A stretch of 64,000 nt of DNA, from contig NC_091010.1 of NCBI RefSeq assembly GCF_041146395.1, positions 53,960,001-54,024,000 of the forward strand. Reading direction: 5' to 3'. The notes beneath the pieces were generated by a model. That model worked only from the letters and a program-made list of their open reading frames with translations, was not told the origin of the DNA and searched no databases. Positions 36,695 to 49,389 of this stretch are shown piece after piece; position 1 is the first letter of the stretch; each line of letters begins with the position of its first letter. The translations under genes and the position numbers were made by a program. This DNA comes from Eulemur rufifrons. Its lineage: Eukaryota; Chordata; Mammalia; Primates; Lemuridae.

Positions 36695-37785
36695 TTAGGG
36701 AACAGACGCTAACTGAGACGTGCATGCAGGACTTTCAGGTAGCGACGCTCATTAGCTGCCTAATGTGTTCCTTCACACCGGCCTCACAGTCAACCCTTTT
36801 CAATGGCACTTTCCATGCACTGTCTCATCTAAGCTCCAAAAAAAATTCTATGGGATTGCTGTGATTATTCCTGTATACACACCTTCAAGGTTGCAAGCAA
36901 GTGGTCAAAATTGTGAATATTGTAGACAAAAGCTCCAACAGGCAACTGGTGCCAACTAACTCTTACCACTACATTTAGAAGATCAAGATATGAAGAAAAA
37001 AACTATAGAGACAAGTAGGGGGGAAAAAACATGTGTGGGTCCCTAGTCATTCCCAATGATGGGGCCTTTTAATATAAATGCAAAAACATGGTGTGCTATA
37101 GGGAATCTGTATGTAGTAGTGAGCTTAACTGGTTTCTTTGTGTTCAGATAGCATCAAATCCCATGTCACTACAGGAAAATATTTTATGGAACTCATTTGT
37201 ATAATATTTATAATTCTTTATGTATCACTTTTTTTTCTGTTCAGTTATCTCTGGTTTATTTTAAAATATATACCTTAGGAACTCCATTCTGAAGGAACTG
37301 GTTAATCAGGACATTGGATCGTAATAAAAAGATGAAATCCTCTTTCTAGCAGTGGAGGAAATTGCTGAGAAAACATACACTGGACACTTTATGAAAAGGT
37401 AATTAAGTCATTTTAGACCAAGGAGAAAAACTGCATTCTTAGAAGGGGGTTCGAACTAAAAGTGATAGAGTCATTTAATTTGAGATTTTTTTATTCAATC
37501 CAAAAAAAAAAGTATGTGCTACAGCCTCTTTTTCCTATTCCAAATCCTTAAATATTCATGAAATTATATTTTTAAAACTATAATTCTTGAATATAAGAAA
37601 AGAGGAACCTCAAAAGATTAGAAACCACTTGGCATTCTAAAAAGATGGAAAGTAAAAAGGAAGGGATTGGAGAAGTAAACCGCAGCCCCCGTGGACTGCA
37701 GCGGAGGTGGGAGCTTCACCAACAGTTTTCCGTCCCTGGAGGTGGTGGATGCTGGAAGCATGAGGGACCCAGGAGTGTTAAACCT
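36695..37785. other. Unannotated AT-rich DNA
   Basis: No recognised repeat or gene. Confidence 0.35.
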
Positions 37786-37789
37786 ACTA

Positions 37790-38870
37790 AACCTTTTTCT
37801 TCTTATTGAGTAAAATCCACATAACATAAAACTCGCCATTTTAAAGGGAAAAATTCAGTGGCATTTAGTACATTCACAATATGGTACAGCCATCACCTCT
37901 AAGTAGTTTCAAAACATTCCATCACTCCAAAAGAAATCCTGTATCCATTAAGTAGTCATTCCTCATTTCTTCCTCCCCATAATCCCTGGCAACCACCAAC
38001 CTGCTATCTGTCTCTATGGACTTGCCTACTATGGATATTTCATGTAAGTGGAATCATTCAATATGTGTATGATTTTTGTGTCTGGCTTCTTTCACTGAGC
38101 AAAATGTTTTTAAGGTTCATCCACATTGTAGTATGTATCACTACTTCATTCCTTTGCATAGCTGAGTAATATTCCATAGTAGGTATCTACTACATTTTTT
38201 TAATCCATCCATTCGTTGGTGGACATTTGGGTTGTTTCCACCTTTTGACTGTTTGTTGTAAATAGTGGTGCTATGAATATTAGTGTATAAATATTTTTTG
38301 AGTACCTGTTTTCAATTCTTTTGGGTATACATCTAGTCATGGAATTGCTAGATCATATGCTAACTCTATGCTTAACTTGTAAATACCAAATTGTTTTTGC
38401 CAGTGAATGTGCCATTTTACATTTACATCAGAAGTGTATGAGGGCTCCACTTTCTCCACATCCTCACCAACACATGTTATTTTACACTGTTTAATTATTA
38501 TTATTATTATTATTATTATTATGGTCATCCTAGTGGGTACAAACTGGTATCTCATGGTCTTGATTTGCATATCCCTGATGACTAAGAGTGTTGAGCATTT
38601 TTTCATGTGCTTGCTGGCCATTTGGTTATCTTCTTTGGAGAAATATTTATTCAAGTTCTTGGCTCAGTTTTTAATTGGGCTGCTTGTCTTTTTGTTGTTG
38701 AGTTGTAAGCGTTCTTTATATATTCTAGATACTAGAACCTTGACAGATATATGAGTTGCAAATGAGTTCTCCCATTCTGTAGATTGTTTTTTTACTTTCT
38801 TAATAATGTTCTTTGATGGCAAATGTTGTTAATTTTTACTAGGTTCAATTTATTTATTTTTCTTTCTTCA
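37790..38870 (-). mobile_element. Old L1 3' region (L1M type)
   Basis: The plus strand carries the antisense L1M 3' UTR and the end of ORF2: gtaaaatccacataacata, gcatttagtacattcac, taatccctggcaaccacca, gctgagtaatattccatag, gggttgtttccaccttttg and ggtatctcatggtcttgat, in that order. The antisense frame 38337-38654 contains an ORF2 C-terminal piece interrupted by an ATT expansion at 38494-38521. Confidence 0.85.
38494..38521. repeat. (ATT)n microsatellite
   Basis: About nine ATT units inside the antisense L1; they encode an isoleucine run in the broken ORF2 frame. Confidence 0.9.
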
Positions 38871-38874
38871 CTTG

Positions 38875-39135
38875 TGCTCTCAGTGGCTTGCTGAGCCTTT
38901 TGATGGCTGCACATAGCTCAGTTGTCCCCATTTCTGTGTTTTCCTGACCTACCAGTCTTCTTGCCTTCTGCTCCTTCTTGAGCCTACTCAATACAGCTTC
39001 TCGTGGGTTGATGTACCCTCTACATCCTACCCTGGTGCCTTCCTATGATTATTTTCCCTTGTCCTTGCCTATCAGAAGTCCTTTCTTTTTCCCTTTTTCA
39101 TCCTCACAATCTCCATATTTTCAAAATACCTGTCT
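38875..39135 (-). repeat. Possible L2-like fragment
   Basis: Pyrimidine-rich text with gccttctgctccttcttgag and a tcttgattccctaagct end is loosely L2-like. Weak. Confidence 0.2.
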
Positions 39136-39139
39136 TGAT

Positions 39140-40235
39140 TCCCTAAGCTATAGATAAGTCCAAGATACTTACCTTCAGAAATTAGAAACAAATAAATTCC
39201 TCTGCAGATATTCTGCAGTCTTCTCTAAAGAGCTCCCTGCCTCTACTCCCCCTATCAATGAAACCCCGTGAGACACTTACACTGACGTTCTCCAGCTTCT
39301 CATCAGTTTGTGAGCGAGCCTTGGCCATACCACTGAAACTGCTCTAGAGAGGCCAGTTTGCCAAATTCTAAGGACAGTTTACAATTCTATTGTGGCTGAT
39401 CCCCTCTGAAGCATAAGACATGACTTGTCAATTCTTTCTTCTTCAATTCTTTTTCTCCTTTTTGATTTCCATGACACAAACTTCAGAAGGCAGCAATGTC
39501 TGGAAAATAGCTGCAGGTCCCTACCATTTAGCAAGCACTCACCATAGCTACATTTCACCAGAACAAAAAAGGATGTTATCATTTTGAGCATTTATTTTAT
39601 TCCCATTTTATAATCTGACTTACGGCTGTGACCCTGAGGTGCACAAACATAAAGCTTCTTTGATATGAAAAATCAATCTGATATATAAACATTGCAATTC
39701 TGCAAGGAGTACTAAGGATTAAGGAAATGGGTGTTACATGTTTCAGTGAGTAAGTAGCTTTCCATATCTCTTTCAGAAGGTGATTGATGGCTGGAAGATC
39801 AGGAGCACTACCACCCAGAGCTCAGAGATGAGCAGGTCTTAGGAGTGGTACATGCTCAAGCAGATGAAACACAAAATCTGCAAAGCTGTTACATTAAAGG
39901 TGGCTAACAATTTACAAAAGGATGCTCTGATTTATGATGGGATTTAACCACGAGGTCCTTTAAGTGGGCAGCTTGTCTCGTGTCGCTAAGTGTTTATTAA
40001 TAGCGCATTAGCTAGAAAAGAATTGAGGAAGCTTGAAAGAGCTCACAAATAAAGTATGATTATATTGATCCACTGAGATTCAATATAAAACAAAGAGGTA
40101 GTATTTCTAAAGTGGTCGATGAATGTCAAAAGAAGCAAATGCTTTGACTTAGAATTCAGCATACAACCCTACCATAAAGGGCTTAAGCATAATAAGACTT
40201 TATATTCTCATGGAAATAAAAATTCCACAGGTAAT
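39140..40235. other. Unannotated AT-rich DNA
   Basis: No recognised repeat or gene. Confidence 0.35.
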
Positions 40236-40239
40236 ATTT

Positions 40240-40630
40240 ATCTCCCCAGGTGGATTGACTCAGTCTTAGCTCAGCTTGTTATTGTCCTCACAGTCTCTCT
40301 TCTCTGTGTTGGCTCCTTTCCCATCTTGTTGTGATAAGATGGCCACAGGAGTTCTAGCAGCATCTCTCAAATCCAGGAGAAAGGAAATTGCATGTCTCTC
40401 CTGGCCACACCAACCAAGCCATAAGATTAGTTCTCATTGGTTCATATTAAGTTCTAGGACTATCCCTGCATCCCTTTTTTTGTTGTTGCTAAGGGAATGG
40501 AGTGTGCTAACTGGCTCAGGCCTAAGGTCATGTGCCTACTTCTGGAGCAGGAGATGGAATCAGCCTCATCCAAGCCACACTCTCTGAGAGCAGGGCAACT
40601 TCAGCTCTCCAGAGGGAAATACAGGTTTTT
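40240..40630 (+). repeat. Ancient repeat, family Y (fragment 2)
   Basis: Contains tctctgtgttggctcctttc, agatggccacaggagttc, aactggctcaggcctaag and a tcatgtgcctacttctggag block, the later part of the old repeat whose first part appears at 19850. Unnamed here. Confidence 0.4.
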
Positions 40631-40634
40631 TTTA

Positions 40635-41855
40635 CCAAAAGAAGGGAAAATAAATTTGGGGTAGCTACAAAAAAAAAAGAACAAGTATTCACTATATTCA
40701 ACATATGCATGAACTTCCTGGGTTACAGCTGTGATGTAAAAAGCTAGAACCAAGCAGGCTTCTCACAGCAACACCAGGGACAGATGCTTTCATGCCTTCC
40801 ACTAGCAGTGGAGTGTTCGGCCTTGCTACAATACAGCCACCAGAAACCTCTTCCATGTACCAAATGCTTCCAGTCGCCAGGGCATCTTCCTTCCACAGAG
40901 AATCCCAAGCAAATCCTTTATAGACTAAACCTGTGTGTTCACATATACCCACCTAATATGCTACCTTACCACCCAGTGCCATCCCCACACAGTGCACATG
41001 AGCAATAGTGACCTAGTTAGGACACGGAAAGAGGAAGGGCAAAACATTTATTTTTCTAATGTTCCAAGGGATAAGGGTGGGAAATAAGCTAGACTTGTAT
41101 GGGTTTTCCAAATAATCTGGGGTCTAGCATAAGAATAATTCAATTTAATAATTCAATGCAACCAGAACAAAAAGAATGTACTTTTATGTTTCAGTCTTAT
41201 TTAAAATCAATGAGGCCACCAATTCCCATTTCAGCAACAATATTTTAAAAAACTAAGCTTTGTAGGTGAATCCTGCCATACATGTGGATTACTGCAGAGG
41301 GATGGCTCTGGTTTCCAAGAGCAGAAGAATGGCCCTTTGAAACCAGGTTAAAAAGACAAGTGGAGGCACGTAAATCTCTGGCTCTTGTCTTACTTGCCTC
41401 CTTTTCCCTTCTTCCTTCTCTTTGTGCAGAGTTTTGGCTGTTCTCACAAATCACAAATTCAGTCTTAGCTCGGTTTATCATCATCTTCTGCCTAAAGTAG
41501 AGCTGGTCTACACAATTCCAGGCCAAAGTCTTTGATGGGGAGAAGAAACTCTGAATGTCAAATGTCCCAGCAAACTACACTGTTCTAGAATGAACTGGGT
41601 GCCTCTAAGACAGATAAAGAAATTTTTATCTAAGACTCCACAGTGCAGCATTGAGAAGCAGGATCTCAGCTCTTGCCTTGACTCCTCTTAGAAGTAACAC
41701 AAATTTGTAAATTTTTCTCCCTGATCCACCCATCCCATTCATCTCTAGACATCCTGTTACCATCTCTTCACATTTACCTATACTGCCCCCAACCTGGAAA
41801 ATTCTTTTTTTCCCCAAGTGTTATTCTATTAATACATCGTATCCATATTATTTCC
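40635..41855. other. Unannotated DNA
   Basis: No recognised repeat or gene; an A-run occurs at about 40669-40678. Confidence 0.35.
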
Positions 41856-41859
41856 TTCT

Positions 41860-42065
41860 CATTTATATCATCTCCTTCCCAGATCATTCTCTTCTACACT
41901 GGTCACCTCATTCCTGAAATGCATAGCACTTACCATCACAATTACCCATATTAATACTTAATCATGTAATTTCTTGTTTTGCCTCATGTTTCTTATTTTT
42001 TTTACCTATTTAGGGTCAAAATTGCATACTTGAAAAGGACCAGGCCCATCATTTGATATCCTGGT
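41860..42065 (+). repeat. L2 LINE 3' end
   Basis: Reads ctcattcctgaaatgcat, agcacttaccatcacaatta and a tttagggtcaaaattgcata segment, which fits the L2 3' region order. Confidence 0.5.
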
Positions 42066-42171
42066 TCACAGTAATACCTATTGCTGGAATAACTGGAATT
42101 CATCTCTAAACTCTACAACAGTTCTCAAGTTGTCATATGTCTCAACCACTGATTTCTGGATCCATTTGTAC

Positions 42172-42325
42172 AGTAATCCTCAAATTTCAGTGCCATCAAG
42201 GGCACTTGTTATAAAGGTCCTTCTGTTTCAGCAGATCTTCAGAGGATTCAGCAATCTGCCTTTGTGAACAATTGCCCCTATGTGATTCTGAAGCAGGTGA
42301 GCCAAGGACCAAATTCTGAGAAATG
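42172..42325 (+). mobile_element. MER5-like hAT DNA transposon remnant
   Basis: Contains aatcctcaaatttcagtgcc, agggcacttgttataaagg, gattctgaagcaggtgagcc and a gagaaatgcatct end, matching MER5-type elements. Confidence 0.65.
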
Positions 42326-42329
42326 CATC

Positions 42330-42965
42330 TAAAAAAGCTTCTCAATTAATATCCATGGGACTCCTCGGGTATCAGGAAGTATCATCTCAAAAAATGGAAG
42401 CCTATCTGCCCCTCCTGTCTGAATTTTTCTACTGCCACACTTGGCACATAGCCCCCAAAAGTCTACCAGAAGAAACAGATAAAAGGACTACAACTGGAAA
42501 TAGAAGAGCTTTGTTGAGAATATTCAGTTTTGCAACAGCTGGCTGCTTCTGCATCTGGGGATGATTGATCGGCCTTCGTTTCTGGAACAGGTAAAACTTC
42601 CAGTGTGATGATTCAGCAGAGGTAAAGCCACACATTTGGATGGCTAATCAATTGTGCAAGGCCCTCATCATGGTATAAGAAGGGCATCAATTGGAATCCC
42701 ATGTCCATTGATTTATCTAGTAAAGCATGAAACGTGATTACCTTCATCTGATTGGGCAGGACATTGAGGCAGTTCGGTGGCTTGTCTAGAGCTCATCAGC
42801 CCTTGAGGCGGTCCTCATCAGTGGACCCCATGAGATCTTTAGTTTGTGATGCTCCAGGAATTGGGAATAAGAAAGGCACATGAGCCAGAGTGGGTGTGGC
42901 AAATGGCAGGAGCCCATACTGAATGTCAGAAAGCCTAGATTCTTTTTCCTAGTCTGCAAGAAATA
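42330..42965. other. Unannotated DNA
   Basis: No recognised repeat or gene. Confidence 0.35.
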
Positions 42966-42969
42966 TCAA

Positions 42970-43210
42970 TCGCTAACATTTGTTAAGAATGCTGCCAAAA
43001 GATTTTTTACATTTTCTCATTGAATTCTCTCAACAATGGTAAGAAATAGACACTGTCAACATCATCATCTTCATTTTAAAGATAAAGAAATCAAGTCTCA
43101 AAAGTGTTATACATTTCTTGTCCTATGTTATACAACTTTAAGTGACCAAATGGGGATTTGAAGCCAAGAGGTTTGACCCTAGAAGTCCAGTAAGCACTGC
43201 ACTACACTCC
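42970..43210 (-). repeat. MIR SINE
   Basis: Antisense MIR: gctaacatttgttaagaat, ttctcattgaattctctc, ttcattttaaagataaagaa and agtccagtaagcactgcac. Confidence 0.8.
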
Positions 43211-43254
43211 CCTGTCTGATGTGTGTTAGGGGACTTCTACATACAACTAAGATG

Positions 43255-43575
43255 TATAAAAGGATGAATTAATGCCTTTTGCAGCAATTTGGAAGGAACT
43301 GGAGACCATTATCCTAAGTGAAGTATCTCAAGAATGGAAAAACACACACCACATGTACTCCCTAATTAATTGGGACTAACCAATAGGCACGCAAGTGCAC
43401 AGAGGAAAGTAAAGTTCATTGGAAATCAAGCAGGGAGAGGATGGGAAGGTCAAAAACCCACCTAACGGGTACAATGAACACTATTCAGGGGATGGGCACA
43501 TTTATAGCCCTGACTCAAACCATATATCAAAAAAATCTGTACTCCCTAATATTTTGAAATAAAAAAAATAAAAGA
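43255..43575 (+). mobile_element. 5'-truncated L1 3' end
   Basis: Starts in the ORF2 terminus (gatgaattaatgccttttgc, ggaactggagaccattatcc, taagtgaagtatctcaag) followed by a 3' UTR ending aatctgtactccctaatat and an A-rich tail. It carries L1 3' UTR text of the type seen in strepsirrhine L1s. Confidence 0.85.
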
Positions 43576-43579
43576 AGTA

Positions 43580-44835
43580 GAATCATAGCAGTTCTATCTA
43601 TTGCATTAGATTGACCTAAGGGTTCAAGAAAAAGGATAGATATATGAGTGCTTTAAAAGTACATGATACCAAAGGTGTTGTGGCAAGTGCGAATGTCTGT
43701 AGAGGCCAGGCAGATGTGGACAGTGTGAGCCCCACAGAGCTCAACCCCCTTGTTGCTCTAGAGCAAGGCCAAGAATGGCAAGATTTCCATTATTTCAAAA
43801 AGAAGCCAGAAATCCGTAGTATTATGTGAAATATTTTAACTTTTTAAATATTGGCTTATATTTTAAAAGCCTTTGCAGATCAATAAAACAAGTCTAGAAG
43901 ACCCTGGTTGGAGACATATGCATATATAAGTAGGAAGTCTTTTAGTTAAAAGGATGCCTTGTTAAAAGGACATAGGAGGTAGATACTATTTACATGCACT
44001 TGGGTAATTATAGTGACTTCCTGGTGCCTCAGTTTCCTAATTGATAAAATAGGTCTGATGAAAGGAAGTAAGGATAGGTGTTGTCTCGACTCCCTTACCT
44101 CTATTTCACTCCTATATGTAAAAATCTTATATTCTCATATTAAAAGTCATGGTCAGGGTTTTGAGCAGCTTGCACTATGTTTGAACAGATGGAAAGCACT
44201 TAGATGAAATATGTGAGATTCCATTTGATGCATGTTACAGACAAGAGTGTCTTTTGTCCATACTTGCCAAGGGAAAGAGTGACTGGAAGAGGGGAGTGCA
44301 AAACTCCAGAGGTGGGTCAGCACTCCAAGAACAGGAGAGGTACAGCAGCTGGGACTCCAGCCATACGGATACATTTGGCAAAGGTTCGTTAAGCAGGGGT
44401 TGAAATTTGGAGACTGGCATTTTGGTGTAGGGTGTGAAATTTAAGAGAGTACTCTAGGGAATATGGGAGGTGTTTTCATATATCTGAAGGTCTATCAAAG
44501 GGGAAGAGGAGTTAAATTAGTTCTGCATGTCCCCAGAAGTAGAATTAGCACCAATGGGCGAAAAAATACTAACGACAGCTTTTGATTGAGTACTAGAAGT
44601 ATTCTGAGAGCTGCCAAATATGGACAAGGCTGTTCCAAGTGGTAGTGAGCTTGCTGTCTCCGGAAGTATGTAAATAGACGCTAGATGTTGCAGAAGGGAT
44701 GGGGTATCAAACGTTAGAGGTGGGATGAATGAGGAGAGGAAATTGAGGGTTTGAGGGGTCATGTAACTGGTGAAGGATAGGACAGAGCTTTGAACCCAGG
44801 TATGTATTACTCCAGAGGTCTTAACCACTATTCTG
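43580..44835. other. Unannotated DNA with MIR traces
   Basis: A short MIR-like piece at about 44015-44070 (gtgcctcagtttcctaattg) and a MIR 5'-end scrap at 44795-44835 (cttaaccactattctgctc). The rest is unrecognised. Confidence 0.4.
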
Positions 44836-44837
44836 CT

Positions 44838-45269
44838 CACACAGTGTTTCTTTTTTTTTGTTTGTTTGTTTGTTTGTTTGTTTGTTTTTCAGCTCATTAT
44901 GGGGGTACAAAAGATCAGGCTATATACATTGCCCATGCCTCCCCATCCCCCCGAGTCTGAGCTTCAGTTGTGTCCATTCCCTAGACAGTGCACATCACTC
45001 TCATCATGTAGGTGTGCACCCCTCCCCTCCCCCCACCCTTCCCCCCAGTCAGAACTTCAAGCGTGTCCATTCCCCAGGCAGTGCGCATCGCACTCAACAA
45101 GTAGGTATACACCCATCCCTTCCACCCAGCCCCGACCTCTGTCCGATACCCAATTGGTGTTATTCCCAAATGTGCACTCAGGGAAACCAGTTTGCTGGTG
45201 AGTACATGTGGTGCTTATTTTTCCATTCTTGGGATACTTCACTTAATAGCTATACACACAGTGTTTCTT
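44838..45269 (-). mobile_element. 5'-truncated L1 with 15-bp target-site duplication
   Basis: An identical 15-base repeat, cacacagtgtttctt, sits at 44838-44852 and 45255-45269. Between them lies a T-run and TTTG repeat (the A-rich tail read backwards), then antisense L1 3' UTR, ending with the gtgagtacatgtggtg block also seen at 7402-7775. The insert (about 44853-45254) has an internal imperfect tandem of a ctcagcttcagttgtgtcc-type unit near 44955 and 45048. The perfect duplication suggests a comparatively recent insertion. Confidence 0.9.
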
Positions 45270-45595
45270 GCTGACAGATAAGGTCCGCTGTTAGGATCAG
45301 GAGTTCTGTGAAGGTGTGAAGGTGTGAAGCAGGTGTTCCAGGGAGTGAATTGTACCTGTTCCAGATCTTTGAGCTGCTATAAAGTCTTAAATAGAGAAGT
45401 TATAATTGACAGTCTCCTGCCTCACCCTCGGGCTCTGAAGTGGCTTCTGCTGTATATAAGTGTAATTAATTTAAAGGACAGGAGGAAAGAGGAGGGAGAG
45501 AAAGGGAGAGAAAAACCTGAAAAAAAATTTTTTCAGTGTTATCATATTTATCTGATAAATGCCCTGAGCCGCCTACTCACGTTTAATGAAAGTCT
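45270..45595. other. Unannotated DNA
   Basis: No recognised repeat. A small gtgtgaag tandem occurs near 45310-45330. Confidence 0.35.
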
Positions 45596-45599
45596 GACC

Positions 45600-45815
45600 T
45601 CAAAACCCCACACGGTTTTCTATAAGGAACTGGCTGGGCAGGAATGTGATAAATATGTAAAGCAAACCCAATAATACAAACACAATCAGGGTGACCTGTT
45701 TCAGAGGAGGGGCAGTGCCCACGGTGTCGTAAATTTCAATTTCCGATGTCTCCCGCTGCAGAAAGGCAGAGTCGGCCCTTTGTGATGATCGGGCAGCTCT
45801 ATTCACCTCTTTAGT
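45600..45815 (-). CDS. Coding-like open frame with predicted membrane segment, possible exon
   Basis: Read on the minus strand, the frame is open from after a TAA at 45816-45818 to a TGA at 45600-45602 (71 codons) and has no ATG. Translation: a polar part including SSQRADSAFLQRETSEIEIY, then the hydrophobic span VTLIVFVLLGLLYIFITFLP (a likely transmembrane helix), then FLIENRVGF. Codons such as GCC, GAC, CTG, CAG and CGG with several CpGs look like real coding sequence. A GTGAGT donor-like site follows about 20 bases after the stop, and shifting one T in the TTTT before the stop would leave the frame open to it. No family recognised. Confidence 0.3.
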   Translation of the reverse strand, partial: TKEVNRAARSSQRADSAFLQRETSEIEIYDTVGTAPPLKQVTLIVFVLLGLLYIFITFLPSQFLIENRVGF

Positions 45816-45819
45816 TTAT

Positions 45820-47925
45820 TTTTCCCTCCAGGATAGGACAATGGAAATGGGAAAGTCAATTTTCTTTTTATCCCAACAGATTGAATTTTGCTAAAGTAAA
45901 ATAGGGTCTGGATAAGTAAAGGTCAGTCTAGCCTCGGATCTTTTTCTTCATTAACAAAAAATCAACACCAGTGTTGTTGCTTCCAGGTGTTTTACCAAAC
46001 TGAGATTGTTGGAGATGCTATCAGCAGAGCCCTATGAGTCATGATTACTTTGCCAAAATCGTAAATAACCAAGGCAAGAGCTAATTATTGCTATATCAAT
46101 GCATATTTATTTTTCATGTAAAAGCATGGCAAATATATTTCATCTTGCCAAACAAAACACTATTAGGACTAGAGAAAATGATCTGTCTGTAAAGAACAAT
46201 GGGACCATTCTGCCGTCTAATTCTGCTTACTCAACTCTTTTGTGTCCTTCAGGTTGAGGAGTATTATTATATTAATGATAAAGGAAATCAGATGGCCTCC
46301 GAGACAGGCCATGCTACTTTTCTCTTTACCAAAGTCTTGAGCTATGTTAACATCCTTTTAGTGGCACAAAAATGTGTGAGATCTCTAGAGAGATTGCCTT
46401 AAAATTTTGTCAATAAATCTGGAGAGAGAAGAGGAGGAGGAGTCAGGGAAATCAGTAAGAAGACTGCAATAACAGAGCAATAGAACTGGAAAGAGGTGAA
46501 TGGGAAGGTTGCTTGTCTCAGAGGTAGATTTTGTGCCATGCACCATGGAAGCAACAAAAATAAGCAAACATTTTTTTTAAACCTCTAGAAGCATATGGAA
46601 TAGAGACTCAACAAACATTTTCTAAACTGAATAGAATTTGGCAGTTCATTGGATAAAGAAGAAGCTAAAGCTAATTTGAAGTTTAAGGTTTGTACAACTG
46701 TAATATTAATGGTAAGAGACACAAGGGAAAGTTTGGACTTCAGGGTAGGTGGACATCAAAGCTTGGATTTAACTAATTGCATTCATTGATAGTTGCTATT
46801 ACTGCTATAAATCAAAGGAGAAAAATATATAAGAGATGGCAAGAAACTATAAATTGTGAGATGTTACTATAATATCAACCAGCTACTTTTGAGAAGATGT
46901 CATTATAACACATAAATATGGTCTCCATATTTAAGAAATTTAGAGGGGAAATTTTAATACACTAAACTCTTTTAAAAGTATGAACTAAAAATCCGAGGGT
47001 GTAATCTAGTGGGTGGTAAGGTAGAAATAAAACCCAACTGTTATGTAGACTAATGGATTACCATTATTATCAATTTTTCCCAGCCCATGAAACTATATTC
47101 AAGGAGAATAAAATGATATTTTAGGATGGTACATCATTCAGAGCTCAGTTGGGAAAATAAAAACTGTATTGTTTCAACAGAATAAATTTAACAGAAGGAA
47201 TTGGTAAGGTTATTACAAGGTCTCCAAGTAAGGGAAAGCTAGAAATCTCAGGCAGAAAGTAAAGCCACATCTTCCAGCAAGGGAGGCTTGGAGAGACCAG
47301 AATATTTAGATTCCCAGCTTTATCTGGGTCCATCCAAATGTCTCCATTCCAACTTTCAGGCTCTTAGTCTTTCCAAATCAATGCCCTGTCTTGACTTCAT
47401 GAGATTGTGAATGCAACTTAGTTTGTAATTCTACAACATGTAGCACAATTAAATTTGGGGTGTTATTTTGAACGAGATTAGACCTATAGCTATAAGAAAT
47501 AAAAGATTGTTTTAGTGCCCTTGTGTGTGTACATGTGTGTGAATGTGTTTCTAGCAAATATTTGAACTTACACTTAATTATATACATACTTACCCTAGAT
47601 TATTTCTACCTCTGATTTTTAGAAAATTTCTTTTATTAAATATAATGTGTTGCAATATAATAATTAATTATACAAAAAACTATCAAACAAAAAAACTGTG
47701 TGATAGTGGGAGTTTGCTGAAATTAGCTTGTAACAGGTTCTCTTTTTTCTAAAAGTATTCATCATCGATCACACAAAATCTGTATTTCATGCAAGCTCTT
47801 GTTGACAAATAATTACACCAGGAATTGCTAAGTAGTCCTGAACAATGGGAGGGGAGAGCTCCCAGAGCTCAGATTCCCTTTACGTTTGCTGCCGCTAACC
47901 ACTCCCCGCATCTGCCTTTGCAGTC
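45820..47925. other. Unannotated AT-rich DNA
   Basis: No recognised repeat or gene. Confidence 0.35.
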
Positions 47926-47929
47926 TCTC

Positions 47930-48110
47930 GATTTCCAAAATGATTCCAAGTGTGACTGCACAGTCCCTGCTCTCACGGAGCTTACAGCCCAGTAGGGGAG
48001 ATAGAATCAACAAATACTCCAGTACTGAATGTATTTTCACAATTGCCGTGTGTAATACGATGAAGCAGCTGGAGGCATTATGGGAGCTTGTGAAAGGGGG
48101 GTTTCACCCA
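47930..48110 (+). repeat. Ancient interspersed repeat, family X (fragment 2)
   Basis: Contains ctcacggagcttacagccc and agtaggggagatagaatca, characteristic of this common repeat. See also 52205-53300 and 62165-62725. Confidence 0.5.
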
Positions 48111-48114
48111 GGCT

Positions 48115-49385
48115 GGGGAGTCAGGAAGGCTCACCGTCAACCCCAGACACAGGAGCAGCCTCAAGAGTCACCACCTCCTGGCCAAAAGGAACAGACACAA
48201 AGGCTCCTGCCATAAGGCAGCTGATGATGGGAAGCTCTTGGCCAGACAAGATGGCAGGTTCCCAGCAGCGCATCTGCAACCCACTCCAGGCGCAGCTTCC
48301 CTTTTTCCTGCGTGCAGCTGCGGCTGCGTGTGGGGCAAGGAATTTACTGGTAGCAAATAACTTACTGACCTACATACATCTTTGCTGCTTTGCTCAGCCT
48401 ACGCTGACAAACGTAGAACTTGGTATCTTGACATATTCTTAAAAATAAAGGCAAGAGAAGACTCAGTAGTTAGGAGAGTTGAACGTAGGAATGTAACAAA
48501 GCAGGCTTTGTGAGACTATTACAACTGCTTGGGATTTTTTAATAATGGTCTCTTCATTTCACTCACAGTGAGCTGCAGAAAATGTGGCTCATTTTAGTAA
48601 AGATCCTGTTTATAGGGCAGCAACATTTCAAAATATTTTTAAAAAGAGAGAGAAGAAGAAAGAAACTAAAACATTTTTCTATTTTGCAGTAGAACCTACA
48701 AATACGTTTAAATTTTAGACATAAGCACAATAACTCAGAAATGATCACTTTTATTTTTCTTCTCTCATGTTTACTCTTCTATCACCACAAATATTACAAA
48801 AGATAAACCCTCTGTCAGTGGAGAAGTGACCCCACTTTGCATGGTTTGTCAATAACTCTGCACTATCTATCACCTCTGATGTGTGTCCTAGATGTGATGT
48901 ATTTACGACAACATGGCTGGAACATGCTTTTGTTCACCTGTCAGCCAGTGACACAGCAGGAGCTAACTGGCTTCAATTATCCTCCATGTTCCCTGGACAT
49001 AATCTGGAATAGCACATTTGCCACATCCAATATTTAGCATATTAATAGAAATGCCAACATAAACTGCATTTCAGGGGAAAAAAATGTTGACTCCAAGACA
49101 AAACTAACTCTAACCTTTCAAATAAAGAATCATATGCATAAGAATGCACAGAACTGCTGTTAGGGAAAACTGGGAACACCCCTACCCCAAAAAGATCATC
49201 TGAACTTATGTTAGTTGTTCAACACTTTTCTGAGCACCCTGGCTACTCAGAGAGTAAGGGAAGTCTTCGAGTTTCCAAAGGATTCACTCAGGCTTCCCTC
49301 CATTAGAAAATTGTCCTGAATTATAAGAGGAATTCAGTGTATATTAATAAAAACTAAACTGCTCCACCCTCACGAGTTTTAGCAA
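48115..49385. other. Unannotated DNA
   Basis: No recognised repeat or gene; frames at 48080-48442 have no motif. Confidence 0.35.
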
Positions 49386-49389
49386 AGCT

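Noticed and set aside
38337..38754. Opposed frames with an isoleucine run
   Set aside because: They are L1 ORF2 sequence and an ATT microsatellite translated, not a gene.
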